This document shows, one piece after another, positions 8,913 to 16,581 of a stretch of 64,000 nt of DNA (positions are counted from its first letter, which is position 1; each line of letters begins with the position of its first letter). The notes beneath the pieces are model-generated. The model was not told the origin of the DNA, made no database searches, and was given only the letters and a program-made list of their open reading frames with translations. Source of the DNA: CAIYRG01 sp964446945 (GTDB lineage Bacteria; Pseudomonadota; Alphaproteobacteria; Micropepsales; Micropepsaceae); assembly GCA_964446945.1 (NCBI GenBank), contig CAYUQO010000009.1:1-64000 (forward strand), written 5' to 3'. A program made the translations under genes and the position numbers.

Positions 8913-9237
8913 CGGTCAACTCCTTCACAATCTCCACCAGCACTTTGCGCTGGGCAGGGGATAAATCGTCCTGGTCTTTCTTGCTGTAGGCCAGGAGCAA
9001 GTAAGCAGTGTCTGCCTTCACAACCAGCACGTAAATTGCACGACCGCCGCCGCTCTTGCCGCGTCCAGCCATTGAGAAGCGCATTTTGCGAGCGCCTCTT
9101 AAACCCTGGATGACGTCACCGGCTGCCGGATTGGCGGCGAGCTCAGCTTCCAGTTTTTCCAGATCGATGGCACTCGCTCCGAGCCGTTTCAGCGACCGGT
9201 CAAACAGAGTGGTCCGGACGATTTTCATTCCAGACAT
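8905..9237 (-). CDS. RelE/HigB-family toxin
   Basis: This 110-residue protein belongs to the type II toxin RelE/ParE superfamily, usually a ribosome-dependent mRNA interferase. It shows the expected order: LFDRSLKRLG helix, DVIQGLRGARKMRFSM beta strand, GGGRAIYVLV, AYLLLAYSKKDQDDLSPAQ, then the C-terminal helix. The R-x-I-Y-V and YSKKDQ...L motifs are those of HigB/YgjN-type members. The start at 9237 (MSGMKIV) or 9228 (MKIV) is uncertain. It is first in a two-gene operon with the antitoxin and sits at the right end of the accessory island. Confidence 0.85.
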   Translation of the reverse strand: MSGMKIVRTTLFDRSLKRLGASAIDLEKLEAELAANPAAGDVIQGLRGARKMRFSMAGRGKSGGGRAIYVLVVKADTAYLLLAYSKKDQDDLSPAQRKVLVEIVKELTDG

Positions 9238-9256
9238 GATACGCTGCTGGCGTATC
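9238..9256 (-). promoter_or_regulatory. Candidate operator/promoter of the toxin-antitoxin pair
   Basis: A perfect 7-bp inverted repeat, GATACGC-TGCTG-GCGTATC, lies directly before the toxin start. A related half-site TATACGCCAGCA lies at 9272-9283. On the minus strand, TTGACG (just upstream) and TATCAT (overlapping the start) are 18 bp apart and could be -35/-10. Binding by the antitoxin here would give autoregulation, as known for higBA operons. Confidence 0.6.
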
Positions 9257-9379
9257 TCTCGTCAATGATTTTATACGCCAGCACCGTACCTAATTCGATA
9301 AGTCCGAACTTGGACGAGAGTTCTATGTTGGGCCTTGGGGGCTATTGCATCGTTCCGCCACTTGAGCGGAAGAAACCGC

Positions 9380-9408
9380 TTGACTAGGTGAAGGGATAGG
9401 ACTATAAA
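9380..9408 (+). promoter_or_regulatory. Sigma70-like promoter box inside a duplicated sequence
   Basis: TTGACT (9380-9385), exactly 17 bp, then TATAAA (9403-9408) is a near-ideal housekeeping promoter reading right. The whole block CGCTTGACTAGGTG through GGGATAGGACTATA recurs inverted at 39949-39977 with one internal change. The next gene to the right (9620) is over 200 bp away, past repeat copy C. Apart from this box and copy C the 9257-9619 gap shows nothing I recognise. Confidence 0.5.
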
Positions 9409-9459
9409 ATTTGTCAAGCTTGGTACTGCGCCTTGCGCGGTGATACTGAGCTGACTAAG

Positions 9460-9563
9460 CCCCCTCACCTGATGCGCCAATGCGCGCGCGTTCCGCGCGC
9501 TGTCCCCGCCCCGAAATCCGCAAAGGCGCGGATTTCGACCCGCCCCCAAGGGGCGGGTTGAGA
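9460..9563 (-). repeat. Palindromic intergenic repeat, copy C (inverted)
   Basis: This is the reverse-complement counterpart of copies A and B. It starts CCCCTCACC, passes through GCGCGCTGTCCCCGCCCC and the AAATCCG...CGGATTT palindrome, and ends with the CCCGCCCC...GGGGCGGGTTGA hairpin. It marks the right side of the accessory island, opposite in orientation to copy B. Confidence 0.8.
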
Positions 9564-9619
9564 AGAGTGCGTAAGCGCGGCGTGCCGCGCAGCCGTTTCT
9601 AAAACCATGGAGAACAGAC

Positions 9620-11134
9620 ATGTCCCAACCGGGTTACACCGGCGCTGCACCCGCGCGCGCCACGACGCTGTCGCAAATCCTGCTCGGTCCCGATACGGAA
9701 TCCCTGCTGCGGGAATTCGGCATCGACCGCAACAACTTCGACCGCCTGACGGCTTGCATCATCGATACCGAGAATCCGGACGCGGATGACTGGGAGGCCA
9801 CTCCCGACACCGCCTGTCTCGACGATGAACATGGAACAGCGCCGGACGACATCCGGCGCTGGAACCAGGCATTCGCCGGACTCGCCGGTGATTTCGGCAT
9901 CGCACCCGACAGCGCCCGCAAATTCTCTCAGGCCCTCTGGGAGCGCCAGCAGGCGCGCGATCTGCGCACCCGCCGGCGCACCCCCGAACTTCGTCCGGGC
10001 GACGAGATCGAGTTCATGCCCGTCGAAGAGTGGCCCGAACCCGTCACTGCCGCGGCCCTGCTTCCCGAATTGATCGCCGCGATCCGCCGCCATGTCGCGA
10101 TGCCGGAATCTCTCGCCCTGATAACGGCGCTTTGGTGCATGCACACCCACGCGCTGAATGCATTCGACATCAGCCCGCGGCTGGTCATTACTTCCGCCGA
10201 GCCGGGTTGCGGCAAGACCACCCTGCTGCGCCTGCTGTCACTCCTGGTCGCGCGGCCGCTCGAGATCTGTGCCGCGTCGCCGCGCGCCATCCTCAACAGC
10301 CTCGAACACACCCCGACGCTCCTGATCGACGACGGCGCCACGCTTCTGCGCAGCAGCGAAATCGCCACCGCCATCCGTCACGGACGCCAGCGCAATGCCT
10401 GCATGCTGCGCGACGCGCGCTTTGAACTGCTTAATCTGCCGCTGTTCACCGCCGCGGCACTTGCACTGCACGGCCGCATTGTTCCGGCACTGGCGCGGCG
10501 CAGCATCGAAATCAGGCTCGCATATTTCGCGCCATCCGACTCCGTGCTTCGCCTGCGCGACGAACATCTTGCGCCGCTCGAACAGTTCCGGCGCATGTTG
10601 GCGCGCTGGGCCGGCGATGAAGTCGACAATCTGCGTCAGGCAGAGGGTGTGCGCGCACTGGCCGAAGACGAAAACTGGACGCCATTGTTGACCATTGCCG
10701 CCAGTGCCGGCGCGCAATGGGAGATGCAGGCCCGCGACGCGCTGGAGCAGATCCGCGGTCAGGCGCCGACTCTGTTGCAGCTTCTGCTCAGCGATGTCCG
10801 CAAAATCATCGATGGGCTCGCGGCCGGGAAATTCGCGCTGCATGGACCGGATGGAGCGCCGATCGTCGACACAGACCGTATCCGCTCCGCCGATCTTGTG
10901 CGGCTGCTCGCTGAAATGGATGGTCAGCCCTGGCGCGAATGGGGCAGGGCGGGGCAGCCGATCACGACCCACGCGCTGGCGCGGCTTCTCGCCGAAGCCG
11001 GTATCAGGCCGTCAACCATGCATTTCCGTGCTTTCGCTGCGGGCGGCGCCGGGTCTTATTTCACCGACCGCGGCTATCTCGTCAGCCATTTCGCTGTCGC
11101 GTTTGCGCATTACCTGCCGCAGCCAGGGAAGTAG
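9620..11134 (+). CDS. DUF3631-type P-loop ATPase, orphan mobile-element protein
   Basis: This 504-residue protein has an ATPase core near residues 190-330: Walker A SAEPGCGKTTLL, a Walker B-like TLLIDDGATLL, and RRSIEIRLAY further on. The C-terminal ~100 residues (PITTHALARLLAEAGIRPST, DRGYLVSHFAVAFAHYL) match the DUF3631 module found in phage, plasmid and integrative-element primase/helicase-like proteins. The first ~150 residues are acidic and unassigned. GGAG sits 8 nt before the ATG. No primase, integrase or phage gene accompanies it, so it may be a remnant of an element or an island cargo gene. Confidence 0.72.
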   Translation: MSQPGYTGAAPARATTLSQILLGPDTESLLREFGIDRNNFDRLTACIIDTENPDADDWEATPDTACLDDEHGTAPDDIRRWNQAFAGLAGDFGIAPDSARKFSQALWERQQARDLRTRRRTPELRPGDEIEFMPVEEWPEPVTAAALLPELIAAIRRHVAMPESLALITALWCMHTHALNAFDISPRLVITSAEPGCGKTTLLRLLSLLVARPLEICAASPRAILNSLEHTPTLLIDDGATLLRSSEIATAIRHGRQRNACMLRDARFELLNLPLFTAAALALHGRIVPALARRSIEIRLAYFAPSDSVLRLRDEHLAPLEQFRRMLARWAGDEVDNLRQAEGVRALAEDENWTPLLTIAASAGAQWEMQARDALEQIRGQAPTLLQLLLSDVRKIIDGLAAGKFALHGPDGAPIVDTDRIRSADLVRLLAEMDGQPWREWGRAGQPITTHALARLLAEAGIRPSTMHFRAFAAGGAGSYFTDRGYLVSHFAVAFAHYLPQPGK

Positions 11135-11355
11135 GAGCGAGAAGCGAGAAGCGAGAAGCGAGTCCCCCCTCCGTCGCCCATTCGGGCGCCACCTCCCCCG
11201 TAAACGGGGGAGGAGAACACGGCCTTGGACGTCGATCATTGTGTACAGACGTACGCCAACTGTTTTCCTCCCCTGCGTGCGGGGGAGGTGCTGAGCGCAG
11301 CGAAGCGGAGGAGGGATCTCGCTCCTCTTTTCTCGCTCCTCGCTCCTCGAATTTT
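11131..11355. repeat. Composite repeat: GCGAGAA heptamers flanking GGGGGAGG palindromes
   Basis: Tandem GCGAGAA units run from 11136 to ~11161. They are followed by CCTCCGTCGCCCATTCGGGCG, CCTCCCCCGTAAACGGGGGAGG and CCTCCCCTGCGTGCGGGGGAGG palindromes. The block closes with the heptamers in reverse complement (TCTCGCTCCTCGCTCCTCG, ~11330-11350), so it could fold into one long structure. Related blocks lie at 14937-15095, 16565-16600 and 54544-54650. From 11356 to 11556 I see no gene. Confidence 0.75.
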
Positions 11356-11556
11356 CTGACACTTTGTCTGACACTTCACGCGCACAAAAACCCAGGCATT
11401 CCGCGGCTTCTGACGTTCTGACACTTTGCGCACGCCTCACTTCCGCATAGCGACACCAGGCAGAACGGACAGGTTTTTCACAAATCCGTAAACCCGGTTC
11501 ACCCCGCGGAAATTCTCAATAAATTTTAAGCACGGGAAGCTTTGTTGGGCAGACTC

Positions 11557-11790
11557 ATGGGCAGAGTCCTCACCGCGGAGGAATGTCTCAAGCAGGCCGA
11601 AGACTGCCGCACATTGGCGGAGTCCACTTCGGATGCGGACCTTCGGAACGAGTATCTGAAATTGGCAAACAACCTGTCGGAACTCGCGTCCATCATCCGG
11701 ACCCAACGCGGGGTCAAGGAGCGAGCCGCCGTGCCGAACTCTGGTCCTGCCAGCAAAAAGGGTTCCCCGGGTTCCGGCCTTACCAGCTAA
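11557..11790 (+). CDS. Small helical protein, member of a local three-copy family
   Basis: This ~77-residue protein carries LTAEECLKQAEDCRTLAEST and LRNEYLKLANNLSELASII, two amphipathic helices. The pattern (AxxxLxxAxxxxxLAxxxxxxxxRxxLLxxAxxxxxMA) is shared with the genes at 16351-16560 and 41700-41882. Function is unknown; such A-E-E-C-L-x-Q-A proteins are common in rhizobia, from memory. The start is uncertain: ATG 11557 lacks a clear Shine-Dalgarno, while TTG 11545 in the same frame has GGGAAG 5 nt upstream. Confidence 0.6.
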   Translation: MGRVLTAEECLKQAEDCRTLAESTSDADLRNEYLKLANNLSELASIIRTQRGVKERAAVPNSGPASKKGSPGSGLTS

Positions 11791-11944
11791 AGTTCTCCGC
11801 AAATTGGTGTCTGTTCTACGTCCGGGATGCGCCTCGCCTCGCGTTAACATTTGCTCCAGAACACCGTTTCTTTCCGGCGCCGCTATGCGGTTTTGATGCG
11901 CCCAAACCCCTTGAATCCGGAATTCCCAAAACTACCTAGACGAC

Positions 11945-12033
11945 CGCGAAACGGGCCCGTCCGGCAGCCGCTATCTGGTCCGGGCAAAAACCCGTTTGCG
12001 CATTGTCATGTTGCTCAAACGGAGGATGTGACC
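11945..12033 (+). promoter_or_regulatory. ROSE-type RNA thermometer in the hsp20 leader
   Basis: The ~90-nt leader ends with TTGCT (12010-12015 region), a short loop, then GGAGGAT overlapping the Shine-Dalgarno, 8 nt before the ATG. U(U/C)GCU opposite the Shine-Dalgarno, with one G-G mismatch, is the hallmark of ROSE elements, which melt on heating in rhizobial small heat-shock genes. An upstream GGGC/GCCC-rich part can form the supporting hairpins. A possible -35 TTGAAT is at 11911. Confidence 0.72.
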
Positions 12034-12498
12034 ATGAGGACTTATGACCTGACCCCATTCTGGAAATCGAGCATCGGATTCGACCGCTTGTTTGACCTTC
12101 TGGAAAATGAAACCCAGCGCTTTGCCGGCGACACCAACTATCCGCCCTACAATATCGAGCGGGCCGGTGAAGACAGCTACGAGGTGTCCCTAGCGCTGGC
12201 CGGGTTCAAACCCGAGGAAATCACCATCACGGTGCACGAGAAAGTTCTCACCGTGGAGGGCCAGAAACAGGAAAAAGGCGACCACAGCTATCTGTACCAG
12301 GGCATTTCGGCCCGCCCGTTCCGGCGTGAATTCAACCTTGCCGAATACGTCGAAGTGAAGGGCGCGCACTGGGACAACGGTATGCTGACAATCGACCTTG
12401 TCCGCGAACTGCCTGAGGCGATGAAGCCGCACCGTGTAGAGATCGAAATGGGCGGCACGCGTCGCCCGACGCTCACGAGCACGAAGAAGGCCGCGTAA
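12034..12498 (+). CDS. Small heat-shock protein Hsp20 (IbpA-like)
   Basis: This 154-residue cytosolic holdase chaperone begins MRTYDLTPFWKSSIGFDRLF, the typical class A rhizobial sHsp N-terminus. The alpha-crystallin domain runs from about 38 to 130 (PPYNIERAGEDSYEVSLALA, then FKPEEITI, VHEKVLTVEGQ). The conserved GISARPFRREF and NGMLTIDLVRELPE segments follow, and a C-terminal HRVEIE anchor is present. ATG 12034 is chosen because GGAGG (12021-12025) lies 8 nt before it and the ROSE leader ends there; the longer upstream frame is not coding. Heat induction through the thermometer is expected. Confidence 0.95.
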   Translation: MRTYDLTPFWKSSIGFDRLFDLLENETQRFAGDTNYPPYNIERAGEDSYEVSLALAGFKPEEITITVHEKVLTVEGQKQEKGDHSYLYQGISARPFRREFNLAEYVEVKGAHWDNGMLTIDLVRELPEAMKPHRVEIEMGGTRRPTLTSTKKAA

Positions 12499-12511
12499 AG
12501 CGCACCGCCGG

Positions 12512-12532
12512 CGCCGGGGCTTGTCCCCGGCG
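12512..12532 (+). terminator. GC-rich hairpin after hsp20
   Basis: CGCCGGGG-CTTGT-CCCCGGCG is a perfect 8-bp stem 13 nt after the hsp20 stop. It has no T-run, so termination is plausible but not certain; it also separates the two ROSE units. Confidence 0.45.
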
Positions 12533-12565
12533 CAAGCGGCGCACATCTCAAATCGAGAGGCGTTC

Positions 12566-12591
12566 CATATTGCTCTTCGGAGGATGTGGCT
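12566..12591 (+). promoter_or_regulatory. Second ROSE-like thermometer core, before a non-Hsp20 ORF
   Basis: CATATTGCT, a CUUCG-type loop, GGAGGATGTG, then ATG at 12592 repeat the end of the hsp20 leader almost base for base (CATGTTGCT...GGAGGATGTG). TTGCT can pair with the Shine-Dalgarno GGAGGA around a UUCG loop. Only the last hairpin is evident here. Confidence 0.62.
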
Positions 12592-13158
12592 ATGACAGCG
12601 TTTAATTGGTTTTTGCGGCTTCGCGGCGCCACGCGCGGAGCTGCCATGATGGCGCAACCGCAACTTGTGCGCGGGCGCCTTGAAGTTACACCTGCCCGGA
12701 AACCTGGCCGGCTTCAGCTGGGTGGAGGCCGCCCGCCCCATGACGGCGGAACGACGAATATCACGATGCAGCGGAGGCGCCCGGCGCGAACCCGGCGCGC
12801 GTCCGCCTGGCGGCCTGGCGCAATCGGACTTTGCGCGTTGGCAGCCTGGTCCGGCGGACCTGCCCATGCTCGCGCGCCCGATTTGCCCGATCTCAGTGGC
12901 GTCTATCGTTGCGAAGCCAGGGATGCGGCGTGCAACCGTTTCGGGTCCACATTGCGTGTCACCCAGTCCGGCGATGAACTGCAGATCAGATCGGACAAGG
13001 GCGATGCCGCGACTGCAAAGCTGACCAGCGGCGCCACATTGACCGGCAGTACCGGCTGGAACATGCGGGGTTTGATCCCGCAGACCGGAATCATTGTGTG
13101 GTCGAACGGCGCGACCTGGCGCAGGCAACAAAGCGCCAATGACGGAAGGACGTCGTAG
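12592..13158 (+). CDS. Uncharacterised secreted or periplasmic protein
   Basis: The frame starting at ATG 12592 directly follows a ROSE-like element, but its first ~58 residues (arginine/glycine-rich) do not look like a natural domain. An in-frame ATG at 12766 starts MQRRRPARTRRASAWRPGA, then LCALAAW and AHA, a plausible signal peptide. The mature part (LPDLSGVYRCEARDAACNRF, LRVTQSGDELQIRSDKG, GLIPQTGIIVWSNGATW) reads like a small beta-barrel of unknown function with two Cys. The true start may be 12766; then the ROSE element would belong to a lost or fused reading frame. Confidence 0.5.
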   Translation: MTAFNWFLRLRGATRGAAMMAQPQLVRGRLEVTPARKPGRLQLGGGRPPHDGGTTNITMQRRRPARTRRASAWRPGAIGLCALAAWSGGPAHARAPDLPDLSGVYRCEARDAACNRFGSTLRVTQSGDELQIRSDKGDAATAKLTSGATLTGSTGWNMRGLIPQTGIIVWSNGATWRRQQSANDGRTS

Positions 13159-13251
13159 AACATAATCGGGGTCAGAACTGAAACCGGTCGCCCTGCGGCG
13201 CCCAATCCCGGCCTGACCCCGAACGTCACACGCTAAACACGCACGCGAAAA

Positions 13252-13920
13252 TTAGTTTGTAGCGAAGCAGTAGAAATGGCCTGCGCCGCCGGTGGCGATG
13301 AGTCCCGCCTTGGTGCAGTCGCGGCTCATATGCGACGAATTCCACGACGTGTTCACCGCTCCCGGCCCATCGCGGTCGGAATGGCCGAGCATGGCCTTGT
13401 GGTCCGTGCCGTCGGACGTCCAGTTGTTGCAGGTCGCATCGATGCCCGGCAATGAGCGGCCGTCCGAGTCCGAACCGGTCATCATGTCATGCTCGTTCGG
13501 CATATCGCCAAAGCCGTTGATCATGTTTCCATGTTCGTCGAGCGATGTTGCCTTCCGGATCGCGTTGCGGTCGCGTTCGACATCGCCATGAAGATCGGCG
13601 ACGTTGGACGCAATCAGCACGCCCTTGGCATTGTACCAGGGTCCCGGTCCGATGCGGCCGCGGGCATTGACCGACGGCTCGTTGCCGGCCTGGCTGACCG
13701 ATAGATAGGCGTGCCAGGTGTGATTGCCGGCGCCGACGCTGGCCGCCAGCCTCTGGCAGATCGCGTCGGCCCCGGCCAGACCACCGAGATTTCCGGTGCC
13801 CGGAACTTCGCGCGCAACAAAGAATGTCATCGGATGCTGCGGCGCCTGGCCCTGCGCGAGAACCGCGGCAGAACCCAGCAATGAGATGCCAATCGCTGAA
13901 AAAACTATTTTCCTGTTCAT
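13252..13920 (-). CDS. Secreted lectin-like protein
   Basis: A 222-residue exported protein with signal peptide MNRKIVFSAIGISLLGSAAV...LAQ. The mature region has GNLGGLAGADAICQRLA, then HTWHAYLS, RIGPGPWYNAKGVLIASNV, ATCNNWTSDG and SWNSSHMSRDC...FYCF. This set is shared by bacterial proteins annotated as lectins with a C-type-lectin/endostatin-like fold. Four Cys near the ends probably form disulfides. It stands alone between divergent genes. Ligand and role are not evident. Confidence 0.72.
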   Translation of the reverse strand: MNRKIVFSAIGISLLGSAAVLAQGQAPQHPMTFFVAREVPGTGNLGGLAGADAICQRLAASVGAGNHTWHAYLSVSQAGNEPSVNARGRIGPGPWYNAKGVLIASNVADLHGDVERDRNAIRKATSLDEHGNMINGFGDMPNEHDMMTGSDSDGRSLPGIDATCNNWTSDGTDHKAMLGHSDRDGPGAVNTSWNSSHMSRDCTKAGLIATGGAGHFYCFATN

Positions 13921-14065
13921 GTAAGCCCTTCCCTGTAGTTACCCCGGCAATGATCCAATCGTAACCCGGTGTCGCCACCTGTCCAAATACCCGGGCGAAA
14001 ATTTCCGCCTCCCGGTTGCCCGCGGCTTGCGGCATAATCAAACGGACCACTTCAGGAGTAACCCC

Positions 14066-14449
14066 ATGCGCCTGAACACAATCGCTTTCGCCGCCGCCAT
14101 TTCCATCGCATCCGCCATGCCCGCTTTGGCCCATCACGGCTGGGGCGGAAATGTCGATGAAGTCACCGCGATGACCGGCATGGTCACGGAGGGCGTCAAG
14201 CTCGCCGGACCGCATGGGACCATGAGGATCAAGACCATCGACGGCAAGGTTTGGGACATCACGCTCGCGCCACCGTTCCGCACCGCATCGGCCGGCCTGA
14301 AGCAGGACACCATTCCGGTCGGCGCCATGGTCACGGTGCATGGTCAGCGCAATCGCGATCCCAAGCGCTATGAAATGAAGACCATTCAGGTCGAGTATGA
14401 AGGCCGGCACTACACCGTGTATCCGGAATTCGCCGACAAGGTGCGTTGA
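14066..14449 (+). CDS. DUF6152-type periplasmic protein
   Basis: A 127-residue protein with signal peptide MRLNTIAFAAAISIASAMPALA followed by HHGWGG, the characteristic start of the mature DUF6152 family. The rest is a small beta-domain (GTMRIKTIDGKVWDITLAPP, VGAMVTVHGQRNRD, YEMKTIQVEYEG). AGGAG at 14054-14058 sets the ATG at 14066. Its stop overlaps the TTG start of the next gene, so the two are translationally coupled. Family function is unknown; the HH may bind metal. Confidence 0.75.
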   Translation: MRLNTIAFAAAISIASAMPALAHHGWGGNVDEVTAMTGMVTEGVKLAGPHGTMRIKTIDGKVWDITLAPPFRTASAGLKQDTIPVGAMVTVHGQRNRDPKRYEMKTIQVEYEGRHYTVYPEFADKVR

Positions 14450-14937
14450 GTTTTCCGCATCTCATGGCGTGGCTTGAGGGCTCGGCCCTCGGCCATGTCA
14501 TGCGGGACAATGGCGTCTGGTTCTACGGCATCATCAATCTCACGCATATTCTCGGCGTGGCGACTTTGTTCGGGTCGGTGGTGATTCTCGACCTGCGCCT
14601 GCTCGGGTTTTGGCCGGACGCGCCGCTGGCGGCGATTTCCCGCCCGACCACGCGGATGGCGGCCGCGGGATTCACCGTCGCCGCCATCAGTGGTGCAGGT
14701 CTGCTCGCGACCAAAGCCACGGAATATGTCGGCAATCCGTTTCTCTACATCAAGATTCCGGCGATTGGACTTGCTCTCGTCAACGTATTGCTCGTTCACC
14801 GCTCATCCGCGTGGCGCGCGCACAAGCAGCGCGACCTGACGCATACGGAGCGCCGCCGTCTCGCTGCCATGGGCGGCACCTCGCTGTTGTTCTGGCTCAC
14901 CTCGATCGGCGCCGGCCGAATGATCGGCTACTGGTGA
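14446..14937 (+). CDS. Inner-membrane protein, DUF6644-like
   Basis: A 163-residue membrane protein with about four transmembrane segments (GVWFYGIINLTHILGVATLF, VVILDLRLLGF, GFTVAAISGAGLLAT, LYIKIPAIGLALVNVLLVH, TSLLFWLTSIGAGRMIG). The start is TTG at 14446 in the overlap TTGA with the upstream stop. Conserved His residues in the first segment could bind haem, but I have no proof. The pairing with a DUF6152 protein suggests a common periplasm-membrane function. Confidence 0.7.
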   Translation: MSFPHLMAWLEGSALGHVMRDNGVWFYGIINLTHILGVATLFGSVVILDLRLLGFWPDAPLAAISRPTTRMAAAGFTVAAISGAGLLATKATEYVGNPFLYIKIPAIGLALVNVLLVHRSSAWRAHKQRDLTHTERRRLAAMGGTSLLFWLTSIGAGRMIGYW

Positions 14938-15095
14938 GGAGCGAGTAGCGAGAAGCGAGAAGCGAGAAGCGAGTAGCGAGAGAACTGAGGAAGTTTGACC
15001 GCCGCAGTTTTCCTCCCTCGCCTGCGGGGGAGGTGTCGCCCGAATGGGCGACGGAGGGGGGATCTCGCTCCTCGCTCCTCGTTCCGCGCTGCTCC
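14937..15095. repeat. Composite heptamer/GGGGGAGG repeat, second copy
   Basis: GAGCGAGTAGCGAGAAGCGA-type heptamers start inside the stop region of the preceding gene. Then CCTCGCCTGCGGGGGAGG and CGCCCGAATGGGCG palindromes follow, and reverse heptamers (TCTCGCTCCTCGCTCCTCG, ~15062-15080) close the unit. The architecture is the same as 11131-11355 but shorter. It lies between convergent genes. Confidence 0.75.
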
Positions 15096-16115
15096 TCAGT
15101 TCGCCTTGGCTGCGCCCGCTTTGGCCTGTTCCTGCGCGAGCACTTGCTTCGCTCTTTCGAGCTGGCGTTTGGCGCGCGCGTCCCAGGTCGCCGGATCGAC
15201 AAACGGGTTCGGATCGCCCGGCTTGCGGTTGGCGAGCTTTTTGGCACGCTCGTGGATGCCACCGCCGGGATAGCCGTTCGGGTCCTCCCAGGCATGGGTC
15301 TGGATATAGACCTGGACGCCCTTCACCGCATTCAGCTTCTCGGCGTTTTTCACGCCCTGTTCGGCGCCGGCGAGGCCGGGAGCGCCGAGGCCGCCGCCGT
15401 TCCAGATGCCGCGATAGGTCTGCGCGCCGTCATGCAATGCGAGGCCTTCCACGAACAGATTGCCCGGCGTGTGGCCCGGCGCCGTGTGGAAAATCAGATG
15501 CTGGTCGCCGAGATCCAGATGATCGCCCTCGCGCACATCCATGTCGTGTTTCGGCACTTCGGTCGGCTTGTTGCCGTCGCGATTATTGGGCTTGCCGGCG
15601 AAGGCTTCGATCATCTTCCAGTCTTCAGGCGTCGCCACCACGCGCGCGCCGGTGAATTCCTGCATCCGCTTCGCGCCGCCGAAATGATCGACATGGCCGT
15701 GGTTGATGATGATGTATTTGATGTCGTGCGGATTGACGCCGATCTTCTTGATGTTGGCCTGGATCATGTCGACGAAAGGCTCCTGCGCCGTGTCGAACAT
15801 GATGTCGCCTTGCGGCGTCCTCAGAATCCACGACGAAACATAGCAGGGGCCGACATGGTAAAGATTATCGAAAACCTTAAACGGTTCCATTCTCTGGATG
15901 TCGGTTTCGCGCGACCGGGGGCCGATGCGGCAGATCTTTTCGAGCGGATCGTTGGGCGAAACCTGCGCGTTGGCGCGGGCCACAGCCGCAGCAGCCGCTG
16001 CGCGGGCCGCGGCAGCTTCGGCTTCCGCGTTCTGCGCAAAAGCCGCAGGTCCAACAAATCCAACGTAAGTGGCGGCCACAAGGCAGCTCGCCGTCAGCAT
16101 CCAGAACTTTCTCAT
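15096..16115 (-). CDS. Secreted metallo-beta-lactamase-fold hydrolase (subclass B3-like)
   Basis: A 339-residue exported protein with signal peptide MRKFWMLTASCLVAATYVGF...AAFAQ, then an Ala-rich linker. The fold has YIIINHGHVDHFGGAKRM (HxHxDH zinc motif near residue 140), TAPGHTPGN for the next His ligand and YIQTHAWEDP for a further His. A dicistronic link is not visible. The family includes B3 beta-lactamases and other hydrolases of lactones or esters, so a drug-hydrolysing role cannot be claimed. The C-terminus (KRQLERAKQVLAQEQAKAG) is a charged helix. Confidence 0.8.
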   Translation of the reverse strand: MRKFWMLTASCLVAATYVGFVGPAAFAQNAEAEAAAARAAAAAAVARANAQVSPNDPLEKICRIGPRSRETDIQRMEPFKVFDNLYHVGPCYVSSWILRTPQGDIMFDTAQEPFVDMIQANIKKIGVNPHDIKYIIINHGHVDHFGGAKRMQEFTGARVVATPEDWKMIEAFAGKPNNRDGNKPTEVPKHDMDVREGDHLDLGDQHLIFHTAPGHTPGNLFVEGLALHDGAQTYRGIWNGGGLGAPGLAGAEQGVKNAEKLNAVKGVQVYIQTHAWEDPNGYPGGGIHERAKKLANRKPGDPNPFVDPATWDARAKRQLERAKQVLAQEQAKAGAAKAN

Positions 16116-16350
16116 TCCATCCTCCCCTTGCCCATGCGCGTGCGCATAGAGCTTTTTGCAACCGTAGCCACTCTATCGCGCCGCCGCTCGCTTCGGAAAG
16201 AGCAGGCCTGGAGCGCGAGCGCGGCAGGGCGGGGCAGCCAATCACTAACGCTCCTGCGGATACCCAAACTTAACCAGACCGGGCCAAAGTGACGGCTTCG
16301 GTGCCTCGCACGGGCACACCGGAATGTTTTTTATCGGGAGGGCACGCGCC

Positions 16351-16560
16351 GTGAACTCAGTTCAGTTTGTTTCCCGGCACAGAACAGGAGCCGGGGCTAT
16401 CGACGGCCAGGAAGCGGCGAAATTTCTCGAACGCGCAGTAGACTTGCTCCAGCTCGCAGAAACCATCAAAACCGAGCACCACCGCAAGCTTCTGATCGAC
16501 TCGGCGGCGAAGTTCGAACACATGGCAATGCAGGTGCTGGAGTCGGAGCTGGCGCGCTAA
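16351..16560 (+). CDS. Small helical protein, second member of the local family
   Basis: About 69 residues, with EAAKFLERAVDLLQLAETI and HRKLLIDSAAKFEHMAMQVL. It matches the helical pattern of the 11557-11790 and 41700-41882 proteins. GTG 16351 is preferred to ATG 16324 because GGGAGGG (16336-16342) lies 8 nt upstream of it. Function unknown; no membrane segment. Confidence 0.6.
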   Translation: MNSVQFVSRHRTGAGAIDGQEAAKFLERAVDLLQLAETIKTEHHRKLLIDSAAKFEHMAMQVLESELAR

Positions 16561-16581
16561 AGATAATCTCGCTTCGCGCTT

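Noticed and set aside
11131..11355. CRISPR-like array from the evenly spaced heptamers
   Set aside because: Units are contiguous 7-mers without spacers, and no cas genes are present.
13487..14410. 307-codon reverse ORF
   Set aside because: Overlaps the lectin-like gene in another frame and the DUF6152 gene in antisense; no coherent domain.
15033..16292. 419-codon plus-strand ORF
   Set aside because: Antisense to the metallo-beta-lactamase-fold gene and extends into flanking repeats.
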